From Streptococcus sp. 2342 (GTDB lineage: Bacteria; Bacillota; Bacilli; Lactobacillales; Streptococcaceae): DNA of 64,000 bases. Of this stretch, positions 47,011 to 57,439 are shown piece by piece. The notes under the pieces were generated by a model, which did no database searches, was not told the DNA's origin, and saw only the letters and a list, made by a program, of their open reading frames with translations. How positions within the stretch are numbered: the first letter of the stretch is position 1; each line of letters opens with the position of its first letter. The position numbers and the translations under genes are program-made. The stretch lies in contig NZ_VMLR01000002.1 of NCBI RefSeq assembly GCF_013276795.1, forward strand, positions 202,645 through 266,644. Direction: 5' to 3'.

Positions 47011-49233
47011 TTAGCCGTTGGTCCGTTTAACAGAGTAAACTTCTGGCACACTCTTAATCTTGTCCACGACCGTGGTCAATGTAGAGAGGTTGGCAATACC
47101 GAAGGACACATGGATATTAGCAAACTTCATATCCTTGGTTGGTTGAGCGTTGACCGTTGAGATATTCTTGGTTGTATTTGAAAGAACTTGCAGTACATCG
47201 TTCAACAGTCCTGTACGGTTGAGGCCATAAATATCGATATGGGCCATATACTCCTTATTTGAGCTAGAGTACTGGTCTTCCCACTCCACATCAAGGAGGC
47301 GTTGCTCGTAGTTTTCTTGTGCACGCAGGTTCATACAGTCCACACGGTGAATAGCTACACCACGCCCCTTGGTGATATAGCCGACAATATCGTCACCAGG
47401 CACTGGATTACAACACTTGGCAATCCGCACCAGGAGACCTGAGGCACCTTCAATGACCACTCCACCCTCATGCTTAACCTTGAGGGTTTCTTTGTTCTCA
47501 ACCTTGACCTCGCCACCTTTGACAAGTTCTTCTGCCTCCGCCTTGGCCTTGGCACGTTCTTCTTCACGGCGTTCCTTTTCAGTCAGACGGTTAAAGACGG
47601 TAATCGCACCGATTTCTCCAAAACCAATAGCCGCAAAGAGGGATTCTTCTGTCTTATAGCTAGTCTTTTGCAAAACTTGGTCCATGTGACGCTTGTCCAT
47701 GAATTTATTGGCCACATAGCCATTTTCTTGAAACTGGGCCATCAGCATTTCACGACCCTTGTTAACGGATAATTCCTTGTCTTGGTTTTTAAAGAACTGG
47801 CGAATCTTGTTGCGCGCCTTGCTGGTCTTGACCATATTGAGCCAGTCACGGCTCGGCCCAAAGGAGTTAGGGTTGGTGACAATTTCAACCTGATCCCCTG
47901 TCTTTAGCTTGGTTGTCAGTGGAACCATACGGCCATTGACCTTGGCACCAGTCGCTTTTTCTCCGACTTTTGTATGGATTTCGTATGCAAAGTCAATCGG
48001 TCCTGAATCTTTGGGAAGAGAACGGACAGCACCATCTGGAGTAAAGACGTAAATCTCCTCAGCCAGATAGTTTTCCTTAACTGAATCGACAAATTCCTTG
48101 GCATCATCAGCCTGGTCTTGGAGTTCCATCATCTCCTTGATCCAGTTCATCCCAATAGCTGATTCCTTGCTGTTAACCTGCCCCTTAACGCCTTTCTTAT
48201 AAGCCCAGTGAGCCGCAACCCCGTACTCAGCCACCTCGTGCATGGCCTTGGTTCGAATCTGGAATTCAATCGGCCCTTTTGGCCCATAAACAGTCGTATG
48301 GATAGACTGGTAACCATTGGCCTTGCGGTTGGCGATATAATCTTTGAAACGACCGGGCATCGGTTTCCAAAGTTCATGCACATAACCCAACATGGCATAA
48401 ACATCACTTTGGGTATCTAAAATACAGCGAATAGCAATCAGGTCATAGATTTCCTCAAACCGTTTTCTCTTATCCTGCATTTTGCGGAAAATAGAGTAAA
48501 TATGCTTGGGACGACCATAAATCTTCCCTCTCAAGTGATGATCCGTCGTATATTCCTCTAATTTTGTGACTACCTCATCCACCAAGGCTTCACGCTCTCT
48601 GCGCTTTTCCTTCATCATATGGGTAATCTTATAAAACTCCGTTGGATTGAGATAACGGAAAGACAGGTCTTCCAATTCCCATTTGACGCTAGAAATCCCC
48701 AGACGGTGAGCAAGAGGTGCATAGATTTCCATAGTTTCTTTGGAAATACGCTCCTGCTTGTCTTTTCGAAGATGTTTCAGAGTCCGCATATTGTGCAAGC
48801 GGTCAGACAGTTTGACCAAGATAACGCGGATGTCCTCAGACATGGCCATGAGCATCTTGCGATGATTTTCCGCTAATTGCTCCTCGATTGATTTGTACTC
48901 GACCTTACCAAGCTTGGTAACTCCATCGACAATCACGCGCACATCTGGACCAAACTCTCTTTCCAAATCGTCCAAGGTCGCATCTGTATCCTCCACCACA
49001 TCATGCAAGAAACCACAAGCTACTGTTACAGCATCCAGCTTGAGCTTAGCTAAAATACCTGCCACTTGGATGGGGTGAATGATATAAGGCTCGCCTGATT
49101 TGCGATACTGGCCACTATGGCATTCCACCGCATAGACCAAGGCCTTATAGACAAAATGGACATCCTCTTCCGTCAAATATTCTTTGGTTAAAGCGACAAC
49201 TTCTTCGCCTGTTAAATTCACTTCTTTTGGCAT
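47011..49233 (-). CDS. relA: Bifunctional (p)ppGpp synthetase/hydrolase
   Basis: 740 aa. Makes and degrades (p)ppGpp in the stringent response. The HD hydrolase domain (about 45-150) has HDVVEDTD and is intact, so hydrolase activity is expected. The synthetase domain has [14 protein letters not shown] is near 390-450 and an ACT domain is at the C-terminus (about 665-740). This is the long Rel form, upstream of dtd. Confidence 0.95.
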   Translation of the reverse strand: MPKEVNLTGEEVVALTKEYLTEEDVHFVYKALVYAVECHSGQYRKSGEPYIIHPIQVAGILAKLKLDAVTVACGFLHDVVEDTDATLDDLEREFGPDVRVIVDGVTKLGKVEYKSIEEQLAENHRKMLMAMSEDIRVILVKLSDRLHNMRTLKHLRKDKQERISKETMEIYAPLAHRLGISSVKWELEDLSFRYLNPTEFYKITHMMKEKRREREALVDEVVTKLEEYTTDHHLRGKIYGRPKHIYSIFRKMQDKRKRFEEIYDLIAIRCILDTQSDVYAMLGYVHELWKPMPGRFKDYIANRKANGYQSIHTTVYGPKGPIEFQIRTKAMHEVAEYGVAAHWAYKKGVKGQVNSKESAIGMNWIKEMMELQDQADDAKEFVDSVKENYLAEEIYVFTPDGAVRSLPKDSGPIDFAYEIHTKVGEKATGAKVNGRMVPLTTKLKTGDQVEIVTNPNSFGPSRDWLNMVKTSKARNKIRQFFKNQDKELSVNKGREMLMAQFQENGYVANKFMDKRHMDQVLQKTSYKTEESLFAAIGFGEIGAITVFNRLTEKERREEERAKAKAEAEELVKGGEVKVENKETLKVKHEGGVVIEGASGLLVRIAKCCNPVPGDDIVGYITKGRGVAIHRVDCMNLRAQENYEQRLLDVEWEDQYSSSNKEYMAHIDIYGLNRTGLLNDVLQVLSNTTKNISTVNAQPTKDMKFANIHVSFGIANLSTLTTVVDKIKSVPEVYSVKRTNG

Positions 49234-49558
49234 CTATACTCTCCAATTCTTCCTACCATTTTATCACTTTTTTAAGAATATGAAAACTAGAAAAAGAGGA
49301 TTCTAAAGCTTATTCAGTTTGTTAGGAAGGAGGATAACATAAGATTTACACTTAAAAAAATAAAATTATCTGATTTTCATCTAACTTTTTTGAAATATAG
49401 GCTACGCTAAAAGTTAGTGAAATGAAAATCTTTTCTTCTTAAATTAGAAAAGGTTTGATATTTTGGTAATTTTCTAACCTTTTTAGTGTATAATGGTAAT
49501 ATAAACAGTTTTTTTACGATAATTACTGAGTTTTCATCTTTCTAGAAAGGCAAACAAC
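49234..49558. promoter_or_regulatory. AT-rich intergenic region with promoter of the choline-binding amidase
   Basis: TATAAT at 49489-49494 lies 64 bases before the amidase ATG; a good -35 is not obvious. An inverted repeat, CTAACTTTT (49381-49389) and AAAAGTTAG (49409-49417), is present between this and relA. GAAAGG is the ribosome site. No gene is seen in the stretch. Confidence 0.5.
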
Positions 49559-51016
49559 ATGAAATCACACAAAAGACTGACACTTTTAGCTTTGGCTGTT
49601 CTTGGCTTATCGAGCCAAGTCGTTTTAGCTGACGATACGAGTCATTCCACTACTGCCCCTATGACTAGTTCAACCAGTAGCTCAATAAATACTTCCACTA
49701 GTCATTCTACTAACAGTTCTACAAATACTTCTGCTAGTAGTTCTCAAGCTAGTAGAGAAACTTCGTCAACTACAGCTAGTTCAAGTGAGCAAGAAACCAA
49801 ACCTTCTCTCTCCACAGAAGCCAAACAAAGCCAATCTATACAAACTGGCTGGGTAAAAGAGGGGAACAAGTGGACTTTTTATAGTCAAACTGGGGTCAAA
49901 TTTACAGATACTCTCTATGATGGTTATTTCTTTGATAGTCATGGCTACTTGCTTGAAAACACTTGGTACCAAATGGGAAATAATTGGTACTATATCAATG
50001 GTTCAGGTAAATATTTATCCAACCAATGGAGTCAAATTAATGGCAAGTGGTATGCTTTTGATGGCTACGGTAGAATGTTGGCCAATGTCTGGAAAGGCGA
50101 TTACTACCTCAAAGCCAGCGGAGCTATGGCAGATAAGGAATGGGTCTACGACCAAAACTACTCTAGTTGGTTTTACCTCAAATCTGGCGGACGCTACGCC
50201 CAAAAACAATGGATTGGTTCCTACTATCTCAAATCTGGTGGCTACATGGCTCATAAGGAATGGATTTATGACCCAGACTATCAATCTTGGTACTATCTTA
50301 AGGACGATGGTGTGTATGTTACAGGAACCTATGCTGTGGATGGTAAAAACCAGCTCTTCCAAGGGAATGGAAAATGGGTTCGTGAATTAGCACAAAGTTT
50401 TCAAAAAGGACATTACTCTAAAACTATCTTTCTCGATCCAGGTCACGGTGGTAAGGATCGCGGGGCTTATTACTATGGCATAGCTGAAAAAGAATTGAAC
50501 CTACAAGTTTATCGTAAGCTACGTAAACGACTAGAAGGACTCGGCTATACCGTTCTCACCTCTCGAGATAGTGATATAGACGTTGATTTTATTACCGAGC
50601 GTTCTCGTATGGTCAACAAGACCAATGCAGACTTTTTCATTAGCCTTCATTTCAACGCTACCGGAAATGATACTACTGTTAATCTAGGTATACAAACCTA
50701 TTCTTACAAGGAAGAACCTGGCTTCCCTAGCAAGATTAACAAGGATTGGCATAATAATCCTGAACGGATAAGTGAAAGTAACCGTCTTGCTGCCGATATC
50801 CATTCTTCACTGCTAGCTGAAACTGGAGCTAGGGATGCCGGACTTTTGCAAGCAACCTTTGCTGTTCTACGTGAAACAGCTAAACCAGCTGTTTTGCTAG
50901 AGATGGGATATATGGATAATCCAGAAGAAAACAAAAAAATCCGCAGTAGTGACTACCAAGATAAACTGGTTGAAGGGATTGTCAAGGGAATCCAAAAATA
51001 TTACTCAGGAAATTAA
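49559..51016 (+). CDS. Choline-binding N-acetylmuramoyl-L-alanine amidase (Amidase_3)
   Basis: 485 aa, secreted. Signal peptide 1-24 (cleavage near VLA-DD), a Ser/Thr-rich low-complexity region (about 27-80), then about eight choline-binding-type repeats (about 96-270; Trp/Tyr/Gly units such as NNWYYINGSGKYL), and a C-terminal Amidase_3 domain (about 292-485). Zinc ligands appear as His in DPGHGG, Glu in AEKELNL and His in SLHFNA; the catalytic Glu is in LLEMGYMDN. The order is the reverse of LytA, whose repeats are C-terminal. It should cleave the peptide stem from glycan in phosphocholine-bearing walls. Not recalled between relA and the next gene in pneumococcus. Confidence 0.88.
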   Translation: MKSHKRLTLLALAVLGLSSQVVLADDTSHSTTAPMTSSTSSSINTSTSHSTNSSTNTSASSSQASRETSSTTASSSEQETKPSLSTEAKQSQSIQTGWVKEGNKWTFYSQTGVKFTDTLYDGYFFDSHGYLLENTWYQMGNNWYYINGSGKYLSNQWSQINGKWYAFDGYGRMLANVWKGDYYLKASGAMADKEWVYDQNYSSWFYLKSGGRYAQKQWIGSYYLKSGGYMAHKEWIYDPDYQSWYYLKDDGVYVTGTYAVDGKNQLFQGNGKWVRELAQSFQKGHYSKTIFLDPGHGGKDRGAYYYGIAEKELNLQVYRKLRKRLEGLGYTVLTSRDSDIDVDFITERSRMVNKTNADFFISLHFNATGNDTTVNLGIQTYSYKEEPGFPSKINKDWHNNPERISESNRLAADIHSSLLAETGARDAGLLQATFAVLRETAKPAVLLEMGYMDNPEENKKIRSSDYQDKLVEGIVKGIQKYYSGN

Positions 51017-51023
51017 AACAGTC

Positions 51024-51056
51024 TAAGCCTCGATCTCATTCGGGGCTTATTTTTCT
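51024..51056 (+). terminator. Terminator of the amidase gene
   Basis: TAAGCCTCGA (51024-51033) faces TCGGGGCTTA (51040-51049), followed by TTTTTC. Confidence 0.7.
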
Positions 51057-51159
51057 TATCCAAACCATATCCTTCTTTCTAGAACTATTTCCTTTTTATG
51101 CTTATTCTCCCTAACTGTGCTATACTTAATTTAGTACATTCTTTGAGATTGGAGCTAGT

Positions 51160-51789
51160 ATGAAAATCCATAAAACCGTGAATCCTGTTGCCTATGAAAA
51201 CACCTATTACCTAGAAGGTGAAAAGCACCTTATCGTGGTAGATCCCGGTAGCCATTGGGAAGCCATTCGTCAGACAATAGATAACATCAACAAACCGATT
51301 TGTGCTATTCTCTTGACCCACGCCCATTATGACCATATCATGAGTTTGGACTTGGTGCGCGAGACTTTTGGCAATCCTCCTGTCTATATCGCAGAGAGCG
51401 AATCCAGCTGGCTCTATACTCCCGTCGATAATCTCTCAGGGCTACCTCGCCACGATGATATGGCAGATGTGGTCGCAAAACCGGCAGAGCACACCTATGT
51501 CTTTCATGAGGAATATCAACTGGAGGAATTTCGTTTCACTGTCTTACCAACACCAGGACATTCCATCGGCGGTGTTTCCCTAGTCTTTCCTCAAGCTCAT
51601 TTGGTATTAACGGGTGATGCCCTTTTCCGTGAAACAATCGGACGAACCGACCTTCCGACTGGTAGTACGGAGCAACTCCTCCATAGTATCCAGACCCAAC
51701 TCTTCACCTTACCAAACTATGATGTCTATCCAGGGCATGGTCCAGCTACTACTATTGCTCACGAAAAGACCTTTAATCCTTTTTTCTAG
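51160..51789 (+). CDS. Metallo-beta-lactamase-fold hydrolase (glyoxalase II-like)
   Basis: 209 aa. THAHYDH near residue 53 supplies the HxHxDH metal site, with the later LTGDALF Asp and PGHGPAT His. The size and the PTPGHSIGGVSLVF segment fit the small GloB-like/YqgX group. Thioester hydrolase activity is inferred from family. It is followed by a BOX element. Confidence 0.88.
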   Translation: MKIHKTVNPVAYENTYYLEGEKHLIVVDPGSHWEAIRQTIDNINKPICAILLTHAHYDHIMSLDLVRETFGNPPVYIAESESSWLYTPVDNLSGLPRHDDMADVVAKPAEHTYVFHEEYQLEEFRFTVLPTPGHSIGGVSLVFPQAHLVLTGDALFRETIGRTDLPTGSTEQLLHSIQTQLFTLPNYDVYPGHGPATTIAHEKTFNPFF

Positions 51790-51819
51790 CAAGTTGATGA
51801 CAATCAATATCGTAATTTA

Positions 51820-51934
51820 ATACTCAATAAAAATCAAAGAACAAACTAGGAAACTAGCCACAGGGTTACTCAAAGCACCGCTTTGAGGTTACAGATAAAG
51901 TTGACGTGGTTGAAGAGATTTTCGAAGAGTATAA
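51820..51934. repeat. BOX element (short form)
   Basis: Starts ATACTCAATAAAAATCAAAG and ends TTCGAAGAGTATAA, about 115 bp; boxA- and boxC-like ends are joined with little or no boxB. Similar to the copies at 43.6 and 57.3 kb. It sits between converging genes. Confidence 0.9.
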
Positions 51935-51963
51935 GTAAACTATCCAGCAAGTCTTTCCATTAT

Positions 51964-52008
51964 AAAAGGCATCCAATCAAGTTTTCAGACCTGATTGGAT
52001 GCCTTTTT
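51964..52008. terminator. Terminator of pepO (bidirectional)
   Basis: A 15-16 bp stem, AAAAGGCATCCAATCA and TGATTGGATGCCTTTTT, with an A-run on one side and a T-run on the other, between the MBL gene/BOX and pepO. Confidence 0.85.
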
Positions 52009-52029
52009 CTGATCACTTGCTTCTTTGCA

Positions 52030-53922
52030 TTACCAAATAATCACGCGCTCTTCTGGTGAACGCCACATACCGTCTCCTTCTTTGACATCATAGGTTGTAA
52101 AGAAATCATCGAAGTTTGGCACTTGCACATTGACACGGAGTTTGGCTGGCGCGTGCACATCGACGCTAGCCAAAAGTTTCATAAATTCTGGGCGACCTTT
52201 CATGCGCCAGATACGACCGAAGTTGTAGAAGAATTCTTCTGCTGAGAAGTCTGGTTCTCGCTTAGCTGCTTCAAGCGCTGCAGCGATTCCTCCCAAGTCA
52301 GCCACGTTTTCTGATACAGTCAATTTACCGTTGATGGTTGCTCCATAAGAATCCTGTCCATCAAACTGGTCAATAACTTTTTGTGTTTTCTCCTTGAAGG
52401 CAGCATAGTCACTCTCTGTCCACCAATCTTTGAGGCTACCATTTTCATCAAAGGAAGCTCCGTTGGTATCAAAGGCGTGGGAAATTTCATGGGCAATAAC
52501 TGCCCCAATCCCACCATAATTAGCAGAAGATGACTGATGCAAGTCATAGAAAGGAGCCTGTAAAATAGCCGCCGGGAAGACAATCAGGTTCTTCTGTGGA
52601 TTGTAGTAGGCATTGACCATGTGAGCAGGCATGCCCCATTCCTTGTAGTCTACAGGTTGGTTCCACTTGCTCCAACTGTGTTTGATTTCCACACGCGCAA
52701 AGGCTAGAGCATTGTCAAAAAGACTAGCAGTCTCATCCACTACCTTGTCTTTGTAGCGTGCTGGCAATTCTTCTGGATAACCGATGTAAGGCTTGATAAC
52801 ATTGAGTTTGACGATGGCCTTGTCACGAGTTTCAGGAGTCAGCCAGTCATTCTTAGCCAAGCGTTCCTTATAGACATCAATCATAGTTGCCACTTTTTTC
52901 TCCACGTCCGCCTTAGCCTCTGGAGAGAATTTTTCATGGGCATACCAAAGACCTAAGGCTTGTTTGAAAGGACCTTGTGCTAGCTGGTAGGCTGCCTTGA
53001 CCTTGTCTTTGGCTTCTGGAACTCCAGAAAGCGCACGACTGTAAGCACCTGACAAGACACGGATTTCTTCTGTTAAATAGCTGGTTGAGAGATTCACAAC
53101 ACTTAAAATTAAGGTTGCCTTGAGGAGAGGCCAAGCCTCTTCACTATAGAATTGATCTGCTGCTTGCCAGAAACGTTCTTCGTCTACGATAACCTTGTCT
53201 GGCACTTGTCCAAGAACGGCTTGGAAAAAGTCATCCAAAGGTAGGGCAGGTGCGAATTTTTTGAAATCTTCATAAGAATATGGATGATAGAGTTTAGCAT
53301 ATTCTGAACTTTCTTCATTAGAAAGCACCACCGCTGCAACTCGGCGGTCCAATTCTAGTCTTTTCTCTAGCAAGTCTTCAATTTCTTCATCAGAGAAATC
53401 ATAAGCCTTGAGAAGATTTGTACTGGTTTCTTTCCAAAGAGTCAAAAGCTCTTCACGCTGAGGATGGTCTTCAGCATAGTAGGTCGTATCTGGAAGGATC
53501 GTGCTTGGAGCACTAGCCCATAGAACATTGATTCTGGCATCCATAAAGTCTGGCGATACACCAAAAGGAAGGAAATTAGGTTTTCCTGCAAGCTCAAACT
53601 CTGCTAGTTTAGCTGTAAAATCCGCAAAAGTCTCCAATTCTTGGAATTCTTTAAGAAGTGGTAAGACAGGTTTGATACCGTCAGCTTCTCTCTTGTCGAA
53701 ATCACGAACTAGGCGGTGGTATTTGACAAAGTTTGCCAAGATAGCATCCTCAGGCACTTCTTCTCCTGCCAACCACTTGTCTGTTGTCGCCAGCATCAGA
53801 TCTTCAATTTCCTGGTCTAAATCAACAAAACCTCCTGTTTGAGACTTATCTGCTGGAATTTCAGCTGTTTTCTGCCATTCCCCATTGATTGCATCATAAA
53901 AATCATCTTGATAACGTGTCAT
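52030..53922 (-). CDS. pepO: M13-family endopeptidase PepO
   Basis: 630 aa. Neprilysin-like zinc metallopeptidase. Zinc motif HEISHAFD near residue 480 (HExxH), third ligand in ENVADLGG, and the conserved NAYY and VNVQVPNFDDF segments are intact. No N-terminal signal peptide or membrane anchor, as in lactic-acid-bacterial PepO; the pneumococcal protein is also reported at the surface and binds host ligands. It is divergent from psaB. Confidence 0.95.
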   Translation of the reverse strand: MTRYQDDFYDAINGEWQKTAEIPADKSQTGGFVDLDQEIEDLMLATTDKWLAGEEVPEDAILANFVKYHRLVRDFDKREADGIKPVLPLLKEFQELETFADFTAKLAEFELAGKPNFLPFGVSPDFMDARINVLWASAPSTILPDTTYYAEDHPQREELLTLWKETSTNLLKAYDFSDEEIEDLLEKRLELDRRVAAVVLSNEESSEYAKLYHPYSYEDFKKFAPALPLDDFFQAVLGQVPDKVIVDEERFWQAADQFYSEEAWPLLKATLILSVVNLSTSYLTEEIRVLSGAYSRALSGVPEAKDKVKAAYQLAQGPFKQALGLWYAHEKFSPEAKADVEKKVATMIDVYKERLAKNDWLTPETRDKAIVKLNVIKPYIGYPEELPARYKDKVVDETASLFDNALAFARVEIKHSWSKWNQPVDYKEWGMPAHMVNAYYNPQKNLIVFPAAILQAPFYDLHQSSSANYGGIGAVIAHEISHAFDTNGASFDENGSLKDWWTESDYAAFKEKTQKVIDQFDGQDSYGATINGKLTVSENVADLGGIAAALEAAKREPDFSAEEFFYNFGRIWRMKGRPEFMKLLASVDVHAPAKLRVNVQVPNFDDFFTTYDVKEGDGMWRSPEERVIIW

Positions 53923-54036
53923 CTTGTTCTCGCTTTCATTTGTACTTGTTTTTAGCTTAACAAAAATTACCTAGGAATGCAATTAAAAATGAACTTTCTC
54001 TTACCATCATTTTTCAGTTATTATTTTAATTTTTTT

Positions 54037-54075
54037 AAAAATTAACTTGACTTAATTTTTTTTTTAAGGTATATT
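54037..54075 (+). promoter_or_regulatory. psaBCA promoter with PsaR-type operator
   Basis: A palindrome with 8-base arms AAAATTAA / TTAATTTT around CTTGAC occupies 54037-54058. It overlaps the -35 TTGACT (54047-54052); the -10 TATATT is at 54070-54075, 17 bases further on. This matches the manganese-dependent PsaR site known upstream of pneumococcal psaB. psaR itself is at 45.3 kb. Confidence 0.88.
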
Positions 54076-54099
54076 AAGAGACAGGAGGAATATAAGTTT

Positions 54100-54822
54100 A
54101 TGATACGTATCGAAAACCTCAGTGTCTCCTACAAAGAAACGTTGGCACTTAAGGATATTTCACTAGTGCTCCATGGACCAACAATTACCGGTATCATTGG
54201 CCCAAACGGCGCTGGGAAATCAACACTATTAAAAGGTATGCTGGGAATTATCCCACATCAAGGTCAGGCATTTCTCGATGACAAGGAAGTTAAAAAATCC
54301 TTACACCGAATTGCCTATGTCGAACAAAAAATCAATATCGACTACAACTTTCCCATCAAGGTCAAGGAATGTGTCTCGTTAGGACTCTTTCCCTCTATCC
54401 CTCTCTTTCGAAGTTTAAAGGCTAAACATTGGAAGAAAGTGAAAGAAGCCCTTGAAATCGTCGGTCTAGCTGACTACGCTGAGCGTCAAATCAGTCAACT
54501 ATCTGGAGGTCAATTCCAGCGGGTTTTGATTGCCAGATGTTTGGTACAGGAAGCCGACTATATCCTCTTGGATGAACCCTTTGTTGGGATTGACTCTGTC
54601 AGTGAGGAAATCATCATGAATACGCTGAGAGATTTGAAAAAAGCTGGGAAGACGGTTCTCATCGTCCACCACGACCTCAGCAAGGTTCCCCACTACTTCG
54701 ATCAAGTCTTGCTTGTCAATCGAGAAGTGATTGCCTTTGGTCCAACCAAAGAAACCTTTACCGAAACCAATCTCAAAGAAGCTTACGGTAATCGACTCTT
54801 TTTCAATGGAGGTGACCTATGA
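54100..54822 (+). CDS. psaB: Manganese ABC transporter ATPase PsaB
   Basis: 240 aa. Walker [10 protein letters not shown] at about 34-42, signature LSGGQFQR, Walker [12 protein letters not shown], switch His in VHHDLS. Energises Mn(II) uptake with PsaC and PsaA. The stop overlaps the psaC start (ATGA). Confidence 0.95.
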   Translation: MIRIENLSVSYKETLALKDISLVLHGPTITGIIGPNGAGKSTLLKGMLGIIPHQGQAFLDDKEVKKSLHRIAYVEQKINIDYNFPIKVKECVSLGLFPSIPLFRSLKAKHWKKVKEALEIVGLADYAERQISQLSGGQFQRVLIARCLVQEADYILLDEPFVGIDSVSEEIIMNTLRDLKKAGKTVLIVHHDLSKVPHYFDQVLLVNREVIAFGPTKETFTETNLKEAYGNRLFFNGGDL

Positions 54823-55667
54823 TTGCAGAATTTATCGATGGATTGCAAAAATTCCATTTCTTACAAAATGCCTTGATAACAGCCATTGTCGTCGGGGTCG
54901 TAGCTGGAGCTGTGGGATGTTTCATCATTCTACGCGGGATGTCACTCATGGGAGATGCCATTTCACATGCTGTCTTACCAGGTGTAGCCCTCTCCTTCAT
55001 CTTGGGCCTTGACTTCTTTATCGGAGCCATTGTCTTTGGACTGCTAGCTGCCATCATCATTACCTACATCAAGGGAAACTCGATTATCAAAAGCGATACC
55101 GCCATCGGCATTACCTTTTCTTCTTTCTTAGCCCTCGGTATCATCTTGATTAGTGTCGCTAAAAGTTCAACTGACCTTTTCCATATCCTTTTTGGTAATA
55201 TCTTGGCCGTCCAAGATACGGATATGTTTATTACTATGGGTGTTGGGGCAGTCATTCTCTTGTTAATCTGGATTTTCTTCAAGCAACTCTTGATCACTTC
55301 CTTTGATGAACTCTTGGCTAAAGCCATGGGAATGCCTGTCAATTTCTATCACTACCTTCTCATGGTACTCTTGACTCTCGTGTCTGTGACAGCCATGCAA
55401 AGTGTCGGAACTATCCTGATTGTAGCCATGCTGATTACCCCAGCTGCAACTGCTTATCTGTATGCTAATAGCCTGAAAAGCATGATTTTCCTTTCCTCAA
55501 CCTTTGGAGCTACAGCTTCAGTTTTGGGACTCTTTATCGGTTATAGCTTTAACATTGCGGCAGGTTCTAGTATCGTGCTTACAGCTGCTAGTTTCTTTCT
55601 CATTAGCTTCTTTATCGCTCCCAAACAACGATATTTGAAACTGAAAAATAAACATTTGTTAAAATAA
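54819..55667 (+). CDS. psaC: Manganese ABC transporter permease PsaC
   Basis: 282 aa with about eight membrane helices, ABC-3 (ZnuB/MntB) family. Conserved [14 protein letters not shown] early and [21 protein letters not shown] late (coupling region). Translation is coupled to psaB by the 4-base overlap. Confidence 0.95.
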   Translation: MIAEFIDGLQKFHFLQNALITAIVVGVVAGAVGCFIILRGMSLMGDAISHAVLPGVALSFILGLDFFIGAIVFGLLAAIIITYIKGNSIIKSDTAIGITFSSFLALGIILISVAKSSTDLFHILFGNILAVQDTDMFITMGVGAVILLLIWIFFKQLLITSFDELLAKAMGMPVNFYHYLLMVLLTLVSVTAMQSVGTILIVAMLITPAATAYLYANSLKSMIFLSSTFGATASVLGLFIGYSFNIAAGSSIVLTAASFFLISFFIAPKQRYLKLKNKHLLK

Positions 55668-55698
55668 GGGGTAAAGCCCCAATAAATTGGAGGATCTA

Positions 55699-56628
55699 AT
55701 GAAAAAATTAGGTACATTACTCGTTCTCTTTCTTTCCGTTATTGCTCTTGTAGCATGTGCTAGTGGAAAAAAAGAGGCAGCTTCTGGTCAAAAACTAAAA
55801 GTTGTTGCTACAAACTCAATCATCGCTGATATTACTAAAAATATTGCTGGTGACAAGATTGATCTTCACAGTATCGTTCCGATTGGACAAGACCCACACG
55901 AATACGAACCACTTCCTGAAGATGTTAAGAAAACTTCTGAGGCAGACCTCATTTTCTATAACGGTATCAACCTTGAAACAGGTGGCAATGCTTGGTTTAC
56001 AAAATTGGTAGAAAATGCCAAGAAAACTGAAAACAAAGACTACTTTGCAGTCAGCGAAGGGGTTGAAGTTATCTACCTTGAAGGAAAAAATGAAAAAGGT
56101 AAAGAAGACCCACACGCTTGGCTCAACCTTGAAAATGGGATTATCTTTGCTAAAAATATCGCTAAACAATTGAGCGCCAAAGACCCTAACAACAAGGAAT
56201 TCTATGAAAAAAATCTCAAAGAATATACTGATAAGTTAGACAAACTTGATAAAGAAAGTAAGGATAAATTTAATAACATCCCTGCTGAAAAGAAACTCAT
56301 TGTAACCAGCGAAGGAGCATTCAAATACTTCTCTAAAGCCTATGGTGTCCCAAGTGCTTACATCTGGGAAATCAATACTGAAGAAGAAGGAACACCTGAA
56401 CAAATCAAGACCTTGGTTGAAAAACTTCGCCAAACAAAAGTTCCATCACTCTTTGTAGAATCAAGTGTGGATGACCGTCCAATGAAAACTGTTTCTCAAG
56501 ACACAAACATCCCAATCTACGCACAAATCTTTACTGACTCTATCGCAGAACAAGGTAAAGAAGGCGACAGCTACTACAGCATGATGAAATACAACCTTGA
56601 TAAGATTGCTGAAGGATTGGCAAAATAA
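55699..56628 (+). CDS. psaA: Manganese-binding lipoprotein PsaA
   Basis: 309 aa from the ATG at 55699 (TTGGAGGAT upstream). Lipobox VACAS, lipidated Cys near residue 20. Metal ligands visible: His in DPHEYEP, His in EDPHAWLN, Glu in TSEGAFKYF and the late Asp in IFTDSIAEQ. Nearly identical to pneumococcal PsaA as I recall it; differences cluster in the signal/linker region (SGKKEAAS) and [13 protein letters not shown]. Confidence 0.97.
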   Translation: MKKLGTLLVLFLSVIALVACASGKKEAASGQKLKVVATNSIIADITKNIAGDKIDLHSIVPIGQDPHEYEPLPEDVKKTSEADLIFYNGINLETGGNAWFTKLVENAKKTENKDYFAVSEGVEVIYLEGKNEKGKEDPHAWLNLENGIIFAKNIAKQLSAKDPNNKEFYEKNLKEYTDKLDKLDKESKDKFNNIPAEKKLIVTSEGAFKYFSKAYGVPSAYIWEINTEEEGTPEQIKTLVEKLRQTKVPSLFVESSVDDRPMKTVSQDTNIPIYAQIFTDSIAEQGKEGDSYYSMMKYNLDKIAEGLAK

Positions 56629-56635
56629 TCCTATG

Positions 56636-56669
56636 AAAACGTCATTCTCACATGAGCTGGCGTTTTTTC
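56636..56669 (+). terminator. Weak terminator/attenuator between psaA and tpx
   Basis: AAAACGTCA (56637-56645) faces TGGCGTTTTTTC; an imperfect stem with a good U-run. It probably reduces, but does not abolish, read-through into tpx. Confidence 0.55.
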
Positions 56670-56749
56670 TATGCCCACATTTCCGGTCAAATCATTGGAA
56701 AATTCCGGCTGTTTCAGCTAAAATGGAAGAAAAAAGATTGGAGTATCCT

Positions 56750-57241
56750 ATGGTAACTTTTCTCGGAAATCCTGTGAGCTTTACAGGTAAACAACTACAA
56801 GTCGGCGACAAGGCACTTGATTTTTCACTCACTACAACAGACCTTTCTAAAAAATCTCTGGCTGATTTTGATGGGAAGAAAAAAGTCTTGAGTGTCGTGC
56901 CTTCTATTGATACAGGCATCTGCTCAACTCAAACACGTCGTTTTAATGAAGAATTGGCTGGACTGGACAACACGGTCGTCTTGACTGTTTCCATGGACCT
57001 GCCTTTTGCCCAGAAACGTTGGTGCGGTGCTGAAGGTATTGAAAATGCCATCATGCTCTCAGACTATTTCGACCATTCCTTTGGACGTGATTACGCCCTC
57101 TTAATCAATGAGTGGCACCTATTGGCACGCGCAGTCTTTGTCCTCGATACTGACAATACGATTCGCTACGTTGAATACGTGGACAATATCAACTCTGAAC
57201 CAAACTTCGAAGCCGCAATTGCAGCTGCTAAAGCCCTATAG
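56750..57241 (+). CDS. tpx: Thiol peroxidase (PsaD)
   Basis: 163 aa from the ATG at 56750 with TTGGAG upstream; the longer open frame upstream crosses the intergenic hairpin. Atypical 2-Cys peroxiredoxin: peroxidatic Cys in [10 protein letters not shown], resolving Cys in RWCGAEG, and the N-terminal [12 protein letters not shown] typical of Tpx. Part of the psa locus, which links manganese uptake and peroxide defence. Confidence 0.95.
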   Translation: MVTFLGNPVSFTGKQLQVGDKALDFSLTTTDLSKKSLADFDGKKKVLSVVPSIDTGICSTQTRRFNEELAGLDNTVVLTVSMDLPFAQKRWCGAEGIENAIMLSDYFDHSFGRDYALLINEWHLLARAVFVLDTDNTIRYVEYVDNINSEPNFEAAIAAAKAL

Positions 57242-57294
57242 AAAAAATCCTCTGTCACAAAGAGTTCCCCACTCTTTGAAACGGAGGATTTTTG
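57242..57294 (+). terminator. Terminator of tpx
   Basis: AAAAATCCTCTGT (57243-57255) pairs with ACGGAGGATTTTT (57281-57293); an inner CAAAGAGT/ACTCTTTG hairpin extends it. Confidence 0.8.
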
Positions 57295-57322
57295 TTTACG
57301 AGTAAATATAAGTTCAATCAGC

Positions 57323-57439
57323 TAATACTCTTCGAAAATCTCTTCAAACTACGTCAGCTTTATCTGCAACCTCAAAGCGGTGCTTTGAGCAACCTGCGGC
57401 TAGCTTCCTAGTTTGCTCTTTGATTTTCATTGAGTATTA
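57323..57439. repeat. BOX element overlapping the ABC permease stop codon
   Basis: Starts TAATACTCTTCGAAAATC and ends CATTGAGTATTA, about 117 bp, with the usual GCGGCTAGCTTCCTAGTTTGC segment. Its last TTA (57437-57439) is the stop codon of the minus-strand FtsX-type gene, so the repeat supplies that gene's end. Confidence 0.9.
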
